From positions 1,488,001 to 1,552,000 of the forward strand of contig JADJJR010000001.1 of NCBI GenBank assembly GCA_016706425.1: 64,000 nt of DNA, given 5' to 3'. Below the pieces are notes generated by a model. That model was not told where the DNA came from, ran no database searches, and worked only from the letters and a program-made list of their open reading frames with translations. Positions within the stretch are counted from its first letter, which is position 1. Each line of letters starts with the position of its first letter. Below are positions 9,253 to 16,932 of this stretch, in pieces. Source of the DNA: Elusimicrobiota bacterium (GTDB lineage: Bacteria; Elusimicrobiota; Elusimicrobia; FEN-1173). A program made the translations under genes and the position numbers.

Positions 9253-9918
9253 TCACGCCATCGGCCCGGGGAATCGCGGGTTGTCGATGCGGGCGAGGCT
9301 CTGTTCTTTGTGCAACCGTTCGTCCAGGCCGATTTGGCGGAACAGGTCGGCCAGGTTCGCGAAGTTCCCATAATCGGCGGTGAAATCGCTGACGAAGGGC
9401 TCGGTTTCCAGGGACGGATTTTCACGGACGAATTCCATGTATTCGTGCTCCGCGTGGTCTTCGAAATCGGCGTTGAGCGCGTAGCTCCAGGAAGGCCGGA
9501 GCACATACAAAAGCCAACTGATGTGGTAGTAGGCGAAGGCCATGAACTGGGGAAGGACGCGCGCGAATAAATACGACTCCCGGATCCCCTTTCGCTGGAC
9601 CAATTCCTCCAACAACAGGAGATGCCACTGTTCGTTGTCCTGTTGATGGCGGCTTTCTTGAACAAAATCGAAAATCCGCCGGGCGAAGTGGGGTTGGGAG
9701 TGGGTGTGGGTCATGGCGATGTAGGCCACATGCTCCCAGGCTTGATAGGGCACCCGCGCGATGATCTCCAGCACTTTGAATTTGCTGAGCGTCCGGCGAC
9801 GGCCGTAGAGCAGATCCATGGAGAGGAAAAGCAGGCGCGACAATAGCCCGTAGGGCCGCCGGGGGGAGGAAAGAGTCTTTAGTTGTTCGGTGGCGAGCGA
9901 GGAATTTTGCGTGGGCAC
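9253..9918 (-). CDS. Alternative oxidase (AOX)-like di-iron protein
   Basis: This 221-residue protein has the spaced carboxylate and histidine ligands of the AOX/PTOX family: Glu62 in WEHVA (the LETVA position), Glu96-x-x-His99 in NEQWH, Glu153/157 in FEDHAEHEY (the LEEEA position), and Glu200-x-x-His203 in DERLHK. A hydrophobic segment before the third ligand (ISWLLYVL) fits the monotopic membrane-binding helix. AOX oxidises quinol with oxygen without pumping protons. The family call rests on ligand order and spacing, since the exact consensus words differ from plant and proteobacterial AOX. It could be a divergent quinol oxidase with another substrate. Confidence 0.75.
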   Translation of the reverse strand: MPTQNSSLATEQLKTLSSPRRPYGLLSRLLFLSMDLLYGRRRTLSKFKVLEIIARVPYQAWEHVAYIAMTHTHSQPHFARRIFDFVQESRHQQDNEQWHLLLLEELVQRKGIRESYLFARVLPQFMAFAYYHISWLLYVLRPSWSYALNADFEDHAEHEYMEFVRENPSLETEPFVSDFTADYGNFANLADLFRQIGLDERLHKEQSLARIDNPRFPGPMA

Positions 9919-10011
9919 ATCGTTATTTTACCAAAACCGTCGATGGAGCGCCCCCGCGCGGAAACAGCGCCCCAAAACCTAGAGAGAGGGAAGACGGGGA
10001 AGAAAACCGCC

Positions 10012-10539
10012 TCAATCGCAGGGCATGCCGGCTTGAATCCATGCCTCCACCTGGGCTTTCCACTCCGCCGGACCGCCTTTGACGGTGTCCTCTTGTTTCT
10101 TTTTCTCGGGCAACATCCCGCTCTTCGGGGTCGCGCCCTCCACGCCCCAGAGGACCCGCGGGTCCTCCAGGAGGTGCTTTCTCATTTCTTTGGCGAGCAA
10201 GGCCTGGCTTTTAAATTCCGCGTTCATCGCTTTTTTTGTCGATTCGCACGTGTCTTTCGCGTTCATCCCGGAGGTGTAAAGGTTCGGCCGCGCGAACCAG
10301 TCTTCGGGATGCTCGAACCCGGTCACGGCCTGGTTATGGCACATCCTGCACGACTCGACCTTTCGACCTTTGTGCGTTGAAAAGGCGATGCCTTTCAATC
10401 TCTCCTCGTGGTAATCGTGGCAAGCGGTGCACCCCTTGACTTGGAATTTGGCGTGGAGGTGGGTCGCGAACCGCGCGTCGTCCGCGATGGCGATCGCGGA
10501 TGTCGTGGTTAAGATGAGCAAAAGAAAGAGGGACCTCAT
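10012..10539 (-). CDS. Periplasmic diheme cytochrome c
   Basis: The start at 10539 was chosen over a longer frame because it has a GGAGGAAGA ribosome site directly upstream and begins a signal peptide (RSLFLLLILTTTSAIAIA). The 175-residue protein has two CxxCH haem sites (CTACH and CRMCH) in the first half. A Lys-rich, haem-free second half ends in WIQAGMPCD. The spacing and the His-rich DYHEERLKG segment suggest a small electron shuttle. It is divergent from the Fic gene. The AOX-like gene lies downstream on the same strand, but the two are not obviously coupled, with a 93-base gap. Confidence 0.8.
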   Translation of the reverse strand: MRSLFLLLILTTTSAIAIADDARFATHLHAKFQVKGCTACHDYHEERLKGIAFSTHKGRKVESCRMCHNQAVTGFEHPEDWFARPNLYTSGMNAKDTCESTKKAMNAEFKSQALLAKEMRKHLLEDPRVLWGVEGATPKSGMLPEKKKQEDTVKGGPAEWKAQVEAWIQAGMPCD

Positions 10540-10818
10540 ATCTTCCTCCAATTTAACAAACGCGTGCCGGAGATGTTTAAGCCGTTGTCCGATCGTCCGC
10601 ATTATCGCGTTTTTACGGGGTCTTTGAAACGGGGGGCACGACTGAGAGCCCAAGCCCACGGGCGACCAGGCCGTGCGGCGGCAATGGCACCTGTTTGTCG
10701 CGTTGGATTGCAAGTTGAAATCGCTTAGCAATCGCCAATAACTTGCCCCCTTCCTATACAATTCATGTATGATCTGTATATAAAATTACGTTTTCTATAC
10801 ATATAACATACCAAACAC
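10540..10818. other. AT-rich divergent intergenic region before the Fic gene
   Basis: This 279-base gap separates the diheme cytochrome gene (minus strand) from the Fic gene (plus strand). The left two thirds are GC-rich and hold one copy of the 26-bp repeat. The right end, from about 10735, is strongly AT-rich, with CTATACA twice (10754-10760 and 10795-10801). It probably carries the Fic promoter. I see no gene in it. The sharp change in composition suggests imported DNA. Confidence 0.6.
10655..10680 (+). repeat. 26-bp direct repeat, left copy
   Basis: This copy (CCCACGGGCG...CGTGCGGCG) is identical over 26 bp to 11927-11952 and lies 1,272 bp from it. Inside it, CACGG pairs with CCGTG around a 9-base loop, so each copy can fold into a small hairpin. 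The pair brackets the Fic gene. Confidence 0.85.
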
Positions 10819-11904
10819 ATGAATAAACCGCATAAATTAGATTTATTGCCACCATCGATTGATATAGAAAACACCACTATTTTGAAGAAATTGGCCAAGG
10901 CCCACCGCTTTTTGGCTGAGTTAAAAGGAATTTCCGCCACAATTCCAAACCAGGCCATTCTCATCAACACGCTGGCCCTGCAGGAAGCCAAGGACAGCTC
11001 GGCCATTGAAAACATCGTCACCACCCACGATGAACTTTTCCAACAGGAACTCTTCGCCGAGGCGACCACGAACGCCGCGGCCAAGGAGGTGAGCCGTTAT
11101 TCCGGCGCCCTGAAAAAGGGGTATCAGCAGGTGATCAAGACGGGATTGCTGACCACCAACCACATCAAGGAAATCCACACCGAACTCGGGGGCGGGAAAC
11201 CCGGCTTACGGACATTGCCCGGCACGGCGCTCAAAAACAAAGACACCGGCGCCACGGTTTACGTGCCCCCGCAGGAGGGGGAAGAAATCCTTCGCCTGAT
11301 GGGCAACCTGGAAAAGTACATCAACGACGAATCCTTCTCCGAAGTGGACCCGCTCATCAAAATGGCGGTGGTGCATTACCAGTTCGAGAGCATCCACCCC
11401 TTTTACGACGGCAACGGCCGCACGGGACGGATCATCAACATCCTCTACCTGGTTCAAAAGGGGCTGTTGAACATCCCCGTTTTGTACTTAAGCCGGTACA
11501 TCATCGAAAGGAAAAACGACTACTACCGGCTGCTCCAAGCGGTGCGCGACGGGAACGCCTGGGCGGAGTGGGTGCTGTTCATGCTCGACGGGGTGGAGAG
11601 GACCTCCCGGCAAACCATCCGGATTGTTCAGTCCATCGGCGAGGCCATGCTGGATTACAAACACCGAATTCGGGAAAAAATGAAATTCTACAGCCAGGAC
11701 CTGCTGAACAACCTGTTCAGCCACCCCTACACGAAAATTCAATTCCTGCAAAAAGGGCTGGGCGTCAGCCGCCTGACGGCGACAAAATACCTCGACCTGT
11801 TGGCCCAAGAGGGCTTTTTGGTGAAGCACAAATTGGGCCGGTCAAATTTTTACGTGAACACAAAACTGTTCGACATTTTGACCCAGGTCCCCGATGCGGA
11901 TTAA
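10819..11904 (+). CDS. Fic/DOC family AMP-transferase-type protein with self-inhibitory helix and C-terminal winged helix
   Basis: The 361-residue protein has the class II Fic layout. An N-terminal inhibitory helix motif (S/T)xxxE(G/N) occurs at residues 60-65 (SSAIEN). The Fic core follows, with the complete catalytic loop HPFYDGNGRTGR (His193), and then a C-terminal winged-helix region (about 300-355, GVSRLTATKYLDLL). Such enzymes usually move AMP from ATP to a Thr/Tyr hydroxyl of a target protein, and the inhibitory Glu restrains them. Targets cannot be read from sequence. The AT-rich promoter, the opening with many Lys/Asn codons and the flanking 26-bp repeats suggest horizontal arrival. 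Confidence 0.92.
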   Translation: MNKPHKLDLLPPSIDIENTTILKKLAKAHRFLAELKGISATIPNQAILINTLALQEAKDSSAIENIVTTHDELFQQELFAEATTNAAAKEVSRYSGALKKGYQQVIKTGLLTTNHIKEIHTELGGGKPGLRTLPGTALKNKDTGATVYVPPQEGEEILRLMGNLEKYINDESFSEVDPLIKMAVVHYQFESIHPFYDGNGRTGRIINILYLVQKGLLNIPVLYLSRYIIERKNDYYRLLQAVRDGNAWAEWVLFMLDGVERTSRQTIRIVQSIGEAMLDYKHRIREKMKFYSQDLLNNLFSHPYTKIQFLQKGLGVSRLTATKYLDLLAQEGFLVKHKLGRSNFYVNTKLFDILTQVPDAD

Positions 11905-11926
11905 AACCGGTTTGCCCGATCACGCC

Positions 11927-11952
11927 CCCACGGGCGACCAGGCCGTGCGGCG
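11927..11952 (+). repeat. 26-bp direct repeat, right copy
   Basis: It is identical to 10655-10680. It lies between the Fic stop (11904) and the ribosome site of the SRAP gene (AGGAG at 11971-11975). Confidence 0.85.
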
Positions 11953-11981
11953 CCCCGGGCGCCCCGGCACAGGAGTTTGAC

Positions 11982-12665
11982 ATGTGCGCGCAATACATCG
12001 TCGATAAGTCGGGGAAGGAACTGGCGCGGCGCTTCGGCGCCCTTTACAAATTGTTGGGGGAGGCCGCGGGCCGCGTGGTCCCCCGGAGCCGCGCCCCGGT
12101 GATGGTGTCCGAGGGGGGACAGCGGGCGCTTGTGGCCATGCAGTTCGGCCTGGTGCCGGCCTGGAGCAAGGAACCGCGCGTGAAGTTCGCCACGCACAAC
12201 GCGCGCCTCCTGTCGGTGGACGAAAAGACCAAGAAGGAAATCCCCATCCACCAAAAGCCCACCTGGCGGGAGCCCTTCGCCCGGCGGCATTGCCTGGTGC
12301 CCATGAGCAAATTCATCGAGCCCCTTTACACGGGCCCCAAGGCGGGGAACATGGTGGCCTTTTACCCCCGCGGGGGCGACGTGATGGCCGCCGCCGGCAT
12401 TTGGGACGAGTGGGTGCAGAAGGAAACGGGGGAAATGCTGACGACCTTCAGCGTGCTGACGGACGAGCCCGTGCCCTACATCGCCCGAATGGGCCACGAC
12501 CGCACGCCGGTGTTTTTGCCCGAAACCGCCTACGACGAGTGGCTAAACGCCGGCGCCAAAAAACCGGCGGAGTGGATTCCCTTTTTACACCAAAACCACC
12601 AACACATCGACTGGACCGAGGACATCGACCGCCCGCTGGCGAAGGGGTGGGAGAAAAAACGATGA
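11982..12665 (+). CDS. SRAP-domain (YedK/HMCES-type) abasic-site protein
   Basis: The start ATG at 11982 follows an AGGAG site by 6 bases and puts the catalytic Cys at position 2 (MCAQYI), as the family requires after Met removal. Other SRAP landmarks are the conserved Asn in THNAR, the Trp/Glu segment GIWDEW and the RMGHDRTPVFL motif carrying the conserved His. YedK/HMCES proteins form a thiazolidine crosslink with abasic sites in single-stranded DNA and protect replication forks. Length is 227 residues, normal. It lies next to the right 26-bp repeat. Confidence 0.92.
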   Translation: MCAQYIVDKSGKELARRFGALYKLLGEAAGRVVPRSRAPVMVSEGGQRALVAMQFGLVPAWSKEPRVKFATHNARLLSVDEKTKKEIPIHQKPTWREPFARRHCLVPMSKFIEPLYTGPKAGNMVAFYPRGGDVMAAAGIWDEWVQKETGEMLTTFSVLTDEPVPYIARMGHDRTPVFLPETAYDEWLNAGAKKPAEWIPFLHQNHQHIDWTEDIDRPLAKGWEKKR

Positions 12666-12668
12666 ACT

Positions 12669-12762
12669 TTGATTTTAGTCTCGCGTAGGTGACCTTGCCC
12701 TCTGGCAACGGAATTGCAATGACGTCACCCGTCTTGAACTTGATCCTTCTTGCTTTGGCCAC
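12669..12762 (-). pseudogene. Fragment of an Imm26-like immunity protein N-terminus
   Basis: Reading leftward from a GTG at 12762 gives about 30 sensible residues (AKARRIKFKTGDVIAIPLPE, then GKVTYARL). These resemble the first strands of Imm26-domain proteins. The frame then runs into the antisense of the SRAP gene and loses any family pattern, so only a 5' stub remains. The family match is by eye on a short stretch. It may be a leftover of a displaced accessory gene. Confidence 0.35.
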
Positions 12763-12824
12763 TTCAAATACTCACGGGACGCGCCCCCGACACCAATTTT
12801 TCCGATAAATGATAAAATTCCGTC

Positions 12825-13856
12825 ATGCCTACCAATTGGAATGATGACGACCCGAACCTCGATCCGGTGGAACAAATGCTGGCGCGCCTAAACCGCATGA
12901 AAACAGTGGTTGGGGTCAGTCCGAAGGGCATCGGCGCCGTCGTGGGTGGGCTTCTTTTATTGGTGGCCGCTTTCACTTCTTTCTACACCGTTCAACCCAG
13001 CGAAGAGGCGGTGGTCCTGCGCTTTGGCCGCTACATTCGGACCGAGACTCCCGGTCTTCGCTTCAAATTTCCGTTCGGCATCGAGCGGGTGATCAAGGTG
13101 AAGACCAAAATCATCCACCAGGAAGAATTCGGCTTTCGCTCCACCGGCATGCGTGGTTCTCGCACCGATTATTCCGATGAAACTTTCGGCGCGGAGTCCT
13201 TGACCCTGACCGGAGACCTGAACGTGGCCGAAGTGGAATGGATTGTCCAATACCAGATCTCCGACCCCAAAAAGTTTCTTTTCAATACCCGGGAGGTCCT
13301 GCAGAACCTTCGGGATGTCACCCAAAGCGTTCTCCGCCGGGTGGTGGGGGACCGGCTGGTGAACGAAGTTTTGACCGTCAGCCGGGCCGAGATCGGCGTG
13401 GAAGTCCAACGACTGACCCAGGAAATCCTCGATCGTTACGACATGGGGATCCGGATCGTTACCGTTAAGCTACAGGACGTGAATCCGCCCGCTTCGGTGC
13501 GCCCCGCCTTCAACGAAGTCAACTCGGCCAAACAAGAGCAGGAACAGGCGATCAACCAGGCCGAGCGGGAATACAACCGCGTCATCCCCGAGGCCCGCGG
13601 CAAGGCCGAACAGGTGATTCGCGATGCGGAAGGCTATGCCGCCGCCGTGGTCAACCGAGCGCAGGGAGAGTCCTCCCGATTTCGGGAGGTCTTGGCCGCC
13701 TACCGAACCGCGCCCCAGGTGACCCGCACACGGCTTTATTTGGAAACGCTTGAAATCATCTATGGGCGCGTCAAATCCATGACCATCGTCGACAAATCGG
13801 TGGAAGGCCTCCTGCCGGTTTTTGGCGGGACAGCCGCGGCGGAGAAAAAACCATGA
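12825..13856 (+). CDS. hflK: HflK, SPFH-domain subunit of the HflKC complex
   Basis: The 343-residue protein has a cytosolic N-terminus (NWNDDDPNLDPVEQML), one membrane helix (about residues 38-55) and an SPFH/Band-7 domain starting YTVQPSEEAVVLRFGRY. A long Ala/Glu/Arg-rich helix (EARGKAEQVIRDAEGYAAAVVNRAQG) follows. HflK and HflC form a large cage around the FtsH protease in the inner membrane and modulate degradation of membrane proteins. Its stop overlaps the hflC start (ATGA at 13853-13856), the usual operon arrangement. Confidence 0.95.
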   Translation: MPTNWNDDDPNLDPVEQMLARLNRMKTVVGVSPKGIGAVVGGLLLLVAAFTSFYTVQPSEEAVVLRFGRYIRTETPGLRFKFPFGIERVIKVKTKIIHQEEFGFRSTGMRGSRTDYSDETFGAESLTLTGDLNVAEVEWIVQYQISDPKKFLFNTREVLQNLRDVTQSVLRRVVGDRLVNEVLTVSRAEIGVEVQRLTQEILDRYDMGIRIVTVKLQDVNPPASVRPAFNEVNSAKQEQEQAINQAEREYNRVIPEARGKAEQVIRDAEGYAAAVVNRAQGESSRFREVLAAYRTAPQVTRTRLYLETLEIIYGRVKSMTIVDKSVEGLLPVFGGTAAAEKKP

Positions 13857-14839
13857 CATTGCAAAACCCGGTTCGTTTGATTTTGGGGGGCGCTGTGGCC
13901 GTGGTCGCTCTCATCCTCATCACCGCTTCTCTTTACGTTCTCCCCGAATGGGAACAAGCGGTGATCACCCAGTTTGGTCGACCCTTGGCGGGGGGGTCCG
14001 TGAAAGACCCGGGCCTGCATTTTAAGGTGCCCTTCATTCAAGTCGTCAACCGGTTTGACAAACGCATTTTGAACTGGGACGGGTACCCCAATCAGATTCC
14101 GACCAAAGACAAAAAGTATATTTTGGTGGACACCACCGCGCGCTGGCGCATCATCAACCCCCTCGCCTTTCTCCAAACCGTTCAAACCGAACGGGGGGCC
14201 CGATCCCGATTGGACGCCATCTTGGACGCGGTCACCCGCGACACCATTTCAAAACACAATTTGGTGGAAGCCGTTCGCAATTCCAACACCATTCTTGAAA
14301 ACATGAAAGACAAAATGGCTCGGCAAAAAAGCGGCGAACTAAAACCGGGCAACGACCTGGAAGAATTTGTGGGGGAAATTGAACCGGTGACCGTCGGTCG
14401 CGAGGCCTTGAGCGCTCAAATTATTCAACAAGCCAAGTCCGGGTTGGACGAGTTCGGCATCGAATTGATCGACGTTCAACTCCGCCGCATCGCTTACGAG
14501 GCCAGCGTGGAGGCCAAAGTCTACGAACGCATGATTTCGGAACGACAACGGATCGCTCAGCACATTCGATCGGTGGGGCAGGGCGAGAAAGCCAAGATCG
14601 AAGGCAAAATCAGCAAGGACTTAAAAGAGATCGAATCCGAGGCTTACCGACGCGTGGAGATCGCCAAAGGAACGGCCGATGCCAAAGCCATTCGAATCTA
14701 CGCCCAAGCCATGAACGCCGATCCGGGCCTGTACAAGTTTCTGCGAACGCTGGAAGCCTACCAAAAGGCCATCCCCGAGGGCAGCACCCTTCTTCTTTCC
14801 ACCGACAGCGAATTTCTCCGCCTTTTGCGCGGAGAATAG
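13853..14839 (+). CDS. hflC: HflC, SPFH-domain subunit of the HflKC complex
   Basis: The 328-residue protein has an N-terminal membrane helix (about residues 9-27), then the SPFH domain (LPEWEQAVITQFGRPLAGG, DPGLHFKVPFIQVVNRFDKRIL). The conserved coiled segment YERMISERQRIAQHIRSVGQ precedes the C-terminal helix. It has the HflC features TARWRI and RDTISKHNL. It partners HflK in the FtsH-associated inner-membrane assembly. It is coupled to hflK by ATGA. No clear terminator follows. Confidence 0.95.
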   Translation: MTLQNPVRLILGGAVAVVALILITASLYVLPEWEQAVITQFGRPLAGGSVKDPGLHFKVPFIQVVNRFDKRILNWDGYPNQIPTKDKKYILVDTTARWRIINPLAFLQTVQTERGARSRLDAILDAVTRDTISKHNLVEAVRNSNTILENMKDKMARQKSGELKPGNDLEEFVGEIEPVTVGREALSAQIIQQAKSGLDEFGIELIDVQLRRIAYEASVEAKVYERMISERQRIAQHIRSVGQGEKAKIEGKISKDLKEIESEAYRRVEIAKGTADAKAIRIYAQAMNADPGLYKFLRTLEAYQKAIPEGSTLLLSTDSEFLRLLRGE

Positions 14840-15023
14840 GGCTCCTGTCGCGGGCGCTGTTGGTTTTTAATCGAAGCCGTGTCCCCTCAAAAACCCCTGA
14901 TCCAACCCACGCTTTGACCCACTGGGCTCGCTCCAGTTGTGAATTGAGGCAGGCATCGTTCCATTATAGCCCCGGACGGAGAAGCATCACGCGGACTGTC
15001 AAGTCGAGAAATCGCGGTCGAGG

Positions 15024-15533
15024 ATGGGGGGAGTCGATGCCTTGTTTGAGCAAATTGATTTATTGAGAACATCCCCTGTGTCACTGGCGGGAATGGAATT
15101 CCAACGAAAATGGGAGCGGCGGGCTTTTGAGTTGGGCGGCGGAAGCTATCGGGCGCCCGCGCAATGGGTGGGGGACTTTTTGGCGCGGCGGCCGACGACG
15201 CGATGGGGCGGCGTGGAGCCGAGCTATTTGCCGGGCGCGACGCCCGCCAACCTGTGGGACTGCCTGCCGGAGAAAGTCTGCGAAGGGATAAAGGAATCCT
15301 TGGCGGAATTCAACAAACGGATCAAAGATTTCTCCCACCCCGACGCGCTGTTGACCGGGGTGGAGACGCGGAGCTCGTCGCCCGTGCGGATGACCCGCGA
15401 CGAAGGGCTGCAGAGCAACCTGCGGGGGCTCTACCCCGTGGGCGAAGGCGCGGGCTACGCCGGGGGGATCATGTCGTCCGCGGTGGACGGACTGCGGGCG
15501 GCGGAGGCGATTCTCGGGGCGTGTCCCGCATAA
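15024..15533 (+). pseudogene. Truncated duplicate of the COG2509 flavoprotein (C-terminal third only)
   Basis: From about base 15072 the reading frame matches the C-terminal ~150 residues of the flavoprotein at 5748-7340. Shared landmarks are LAGMxFQRKWExRA, GGxYRAP, DFLARRP, SYLPGATPANLWD, HPDALLTGVETRSSSPVR and AGGIMSSAVDGLRAAEA. The N-terminal FAD-binding half is absent. Upstream sequence (14840-15071) shows no similarity and no gene that I can see. Without a Rossmann fold it cannot be a working flavoprotein. The two copies differ at many positions, so this is an old duplication or an acquired homologue rather than an assembly repeat. Confidence 0.75.
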
Positions 15534-15615
15534 GCTTTTCGGCCGCCCCGCAGGCACGCGCTTTTAGCCCGCGGCCCCCTTCGGAGGAGAAATTCCCTCG
15601 ATTCATCAAAAAGAC

Positions 15616-15652
15616 CGCGGGGGTTTCGCCCCAATCGGCAAAACCCCCGCGC
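15616..15652. terminator. Bidirectional hairpin terminator between convergent genes
   Basis: CGCGGGGGTTTCGCC pairs with GGCAAAACCCCCGCG around a short loop, with T-rich sequence on the plus side and A-rich sequence on the other. It separates the truncated flavoprotein (plus) from the OmpA-type gene (minus). Confidence 0.8.
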
Positions 15653-15670
15653 GTTTAAAATAACCCGACG

Positions 15671-16363
15671 CTAATTCGCGGGTTCGGACAGGGCCTCGAG
15701 GATGTTCTTGTCCATCAGGATGATTTCTATCCGTCGGTTCTTCTGGCGACCTTCCGGCGTATCGTTCGGCGCGACGGGACTGTATTCGCCGCGGCCGGAA
15801 GCGATCAACCGCTCGGGTTCGACGCCGCCTTTTTCCTGCAGGAAACGCACCACGTTCGTGGCCCGAGTCACGGAAAGTTCCCAATTGGTGGCGAAGGCCA
15901 GGCCTTTCTTGAAGGGCACGTTGTCGGTATGGCCGACCACGCGAATGGTTTTATCGGGATACGACTTGAGGGCCTCGGAAAGTTTTGACAGAACGGCCCC
16001 GGCCGTGGGCTTCAGGGCCGCCTTGCCCGAATCGAAGAAGATCTGCTCGGCCACGTCCACCGTCAGCATGTTCTTGTATTCGGTCACCTTCAACTCCCCT
16101 TTCTGCACTTCCTCGGAAAGTTGGCCCACCAGCTGTTGGTATTGGGCCTGGGATTGCTCGCTCTGTCGGATGAGGGCGTCCTTCTCTTTTTGAACCTCCG
16201 CCAACCGCGCTTCCAAATCCGTGGACAGGGCGGTGAGCTCCGCCACCCGCGCGTTCATGGCGTCTCGTTCCGAGACGGTCTTTTTGAATCTCGACGTGCT
16301 GACGCAGGCCGACAGAACGACGGCCAGGGCCACGGCCACGGCAAGTTTCGGTGGTTTCAACAT
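15671..16363 (-). CDS. OmpA/MotB-domain lipoprotein with coiled coil
   Basis: The signal peptide ends in a lipobox (VVLSAC, about Cys20). A coiled-coil segment follows (about residues 28-85, many Glu/Arg/Gln heptads). The C-terminal OmpA-like peptidoglycan-binding domain has FFDSGKAALKPTAG, VVGHTDNVPF, NWELSVTRATNVVRFL and GRGEYSPVAPNDTPEGRQKNRRIEI. It should be an outer-membrane lipoprotein that anchors the membrane to peptidoglycan, similar in layout to Pal or YiaD-type proteins. Length is 230 residues. It is transcribed alone, convergent with the fragment upstream. Confidence 0.9.
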   Translation of the reverse strand: MLKPPKLAVAVALAVVLSACVSTSRFKKTVSERDAMNARVAELTALSTDLEARLAEVQKEKDALIRQSEQSQAQYQQLVGQLSEEVQKGELKVTEYKNMLTVDVAEQIFFDSGKAALKPTAGAVLSKLSEALKSYPDKTIRVVGHTDNVPFKKGLAFATNWELSVTRATNVVRFLQEKGGVEPERLIASGRGEYSPVAPNDTPEGRQKNRRIEIILMDKNILEALSEPAN

Positions 16364-16545
16364 GGGTTCAAGTCTCCTTTATTGACATCCAACAAGATGT
16401 CCGACCTGGGATGTGAATCAGTATATCTATTTAGGGGATTTTCAAGCCGCCGAATCCCTTCACCGGCCTGAGGGGGATTCCCCCTGTTCCAACCCGCCCA
16501 AGCCGCTTCGCCGTTTTAGGAACACACCAGAGGCGGTGGAAAGGT

Positions 16546-16569
16546 GATAATATATGCGCATAAATGCAT
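16546..16569 (+). promoter_or_regulatory. Candidate ars promoter/operator
   Basis: A GATAAT -10-like hexamer (16546-16551) is followed at once by ATGCGCAT (16554-16561) and ATGCAT (16564-16569), which overlaps the arsR start codon. ArsR-family operators are short AT-rich inverted repeats over the promoter, so autorepression from here is likely. I see no clear -35 box. Confidence 0.5.
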
Positions 16570-16932
16570 GTCTTATTATCGCGGTTGACCGATTTCCACG
16601 CGGCGCTCAACGACCCGTTGCGATTGCGGCTGGTGCGCCTGCTCATGGAACGCGAGCTGTGCGTGTGCGAACTGGTGCAGGCGCTGAAAATCCCGCAATA
16701 CAAAGTGTCCCGCCATTTGGGCCCGCTGAAGAAAGCCGGCCTCGTGCGCGGTTGGCGAGAGGGCACCTGGATCCATTACGAATTGGCCCCGAGCTTGCCC
16801 AAACCCTACAAAGTGACAATGCGGTCCCTGCGGGCGCTCTGGGACCTGAATCCCCAAATTCAAAAAGACCTGAAGGCCCTGCGGGGCGCGACGAAACGGA
16901 CCCCGAACCGGCGTGAACAAATCTGCCGTTGA
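16564..16932 (+). CDS. arsR: ArsR-family metalloregulatory repressor
   Basis: The 122-residue winged-helix protein has the As(III)-binding pair in ELCVCELVQAL at the start of the DNA-recognition region, then a recognition helix (PQYKVSRHLGPLKKAGLV) and a beta-wing (REGTWIHYEL). This is the classical ArsR arrangement, in which arsenite binding to the CxC pair releases the operator. The frame overlaps the acr3 start by 20 bases, so both belong to one operon. The start codon lies inside the candidate operator. Confidence 0.93.
   Translation: MHVLLSRLTDFHAALNDPLRLRLVRLLMERELCVCELVQALKIPQYKVSRHLGPLKKAGLVRGWREGTWIHYELAPSLPKPYKVTMRSLRALWDLNPQIQKDLKALRGATKRTPNRREQICR

Noticed and set aside
14840..15071. 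A gene between hflC and the truncated flavoprotein
   Set aside because: Only short frames without motif or ribosome site are present; I see nothing else in this stretch.
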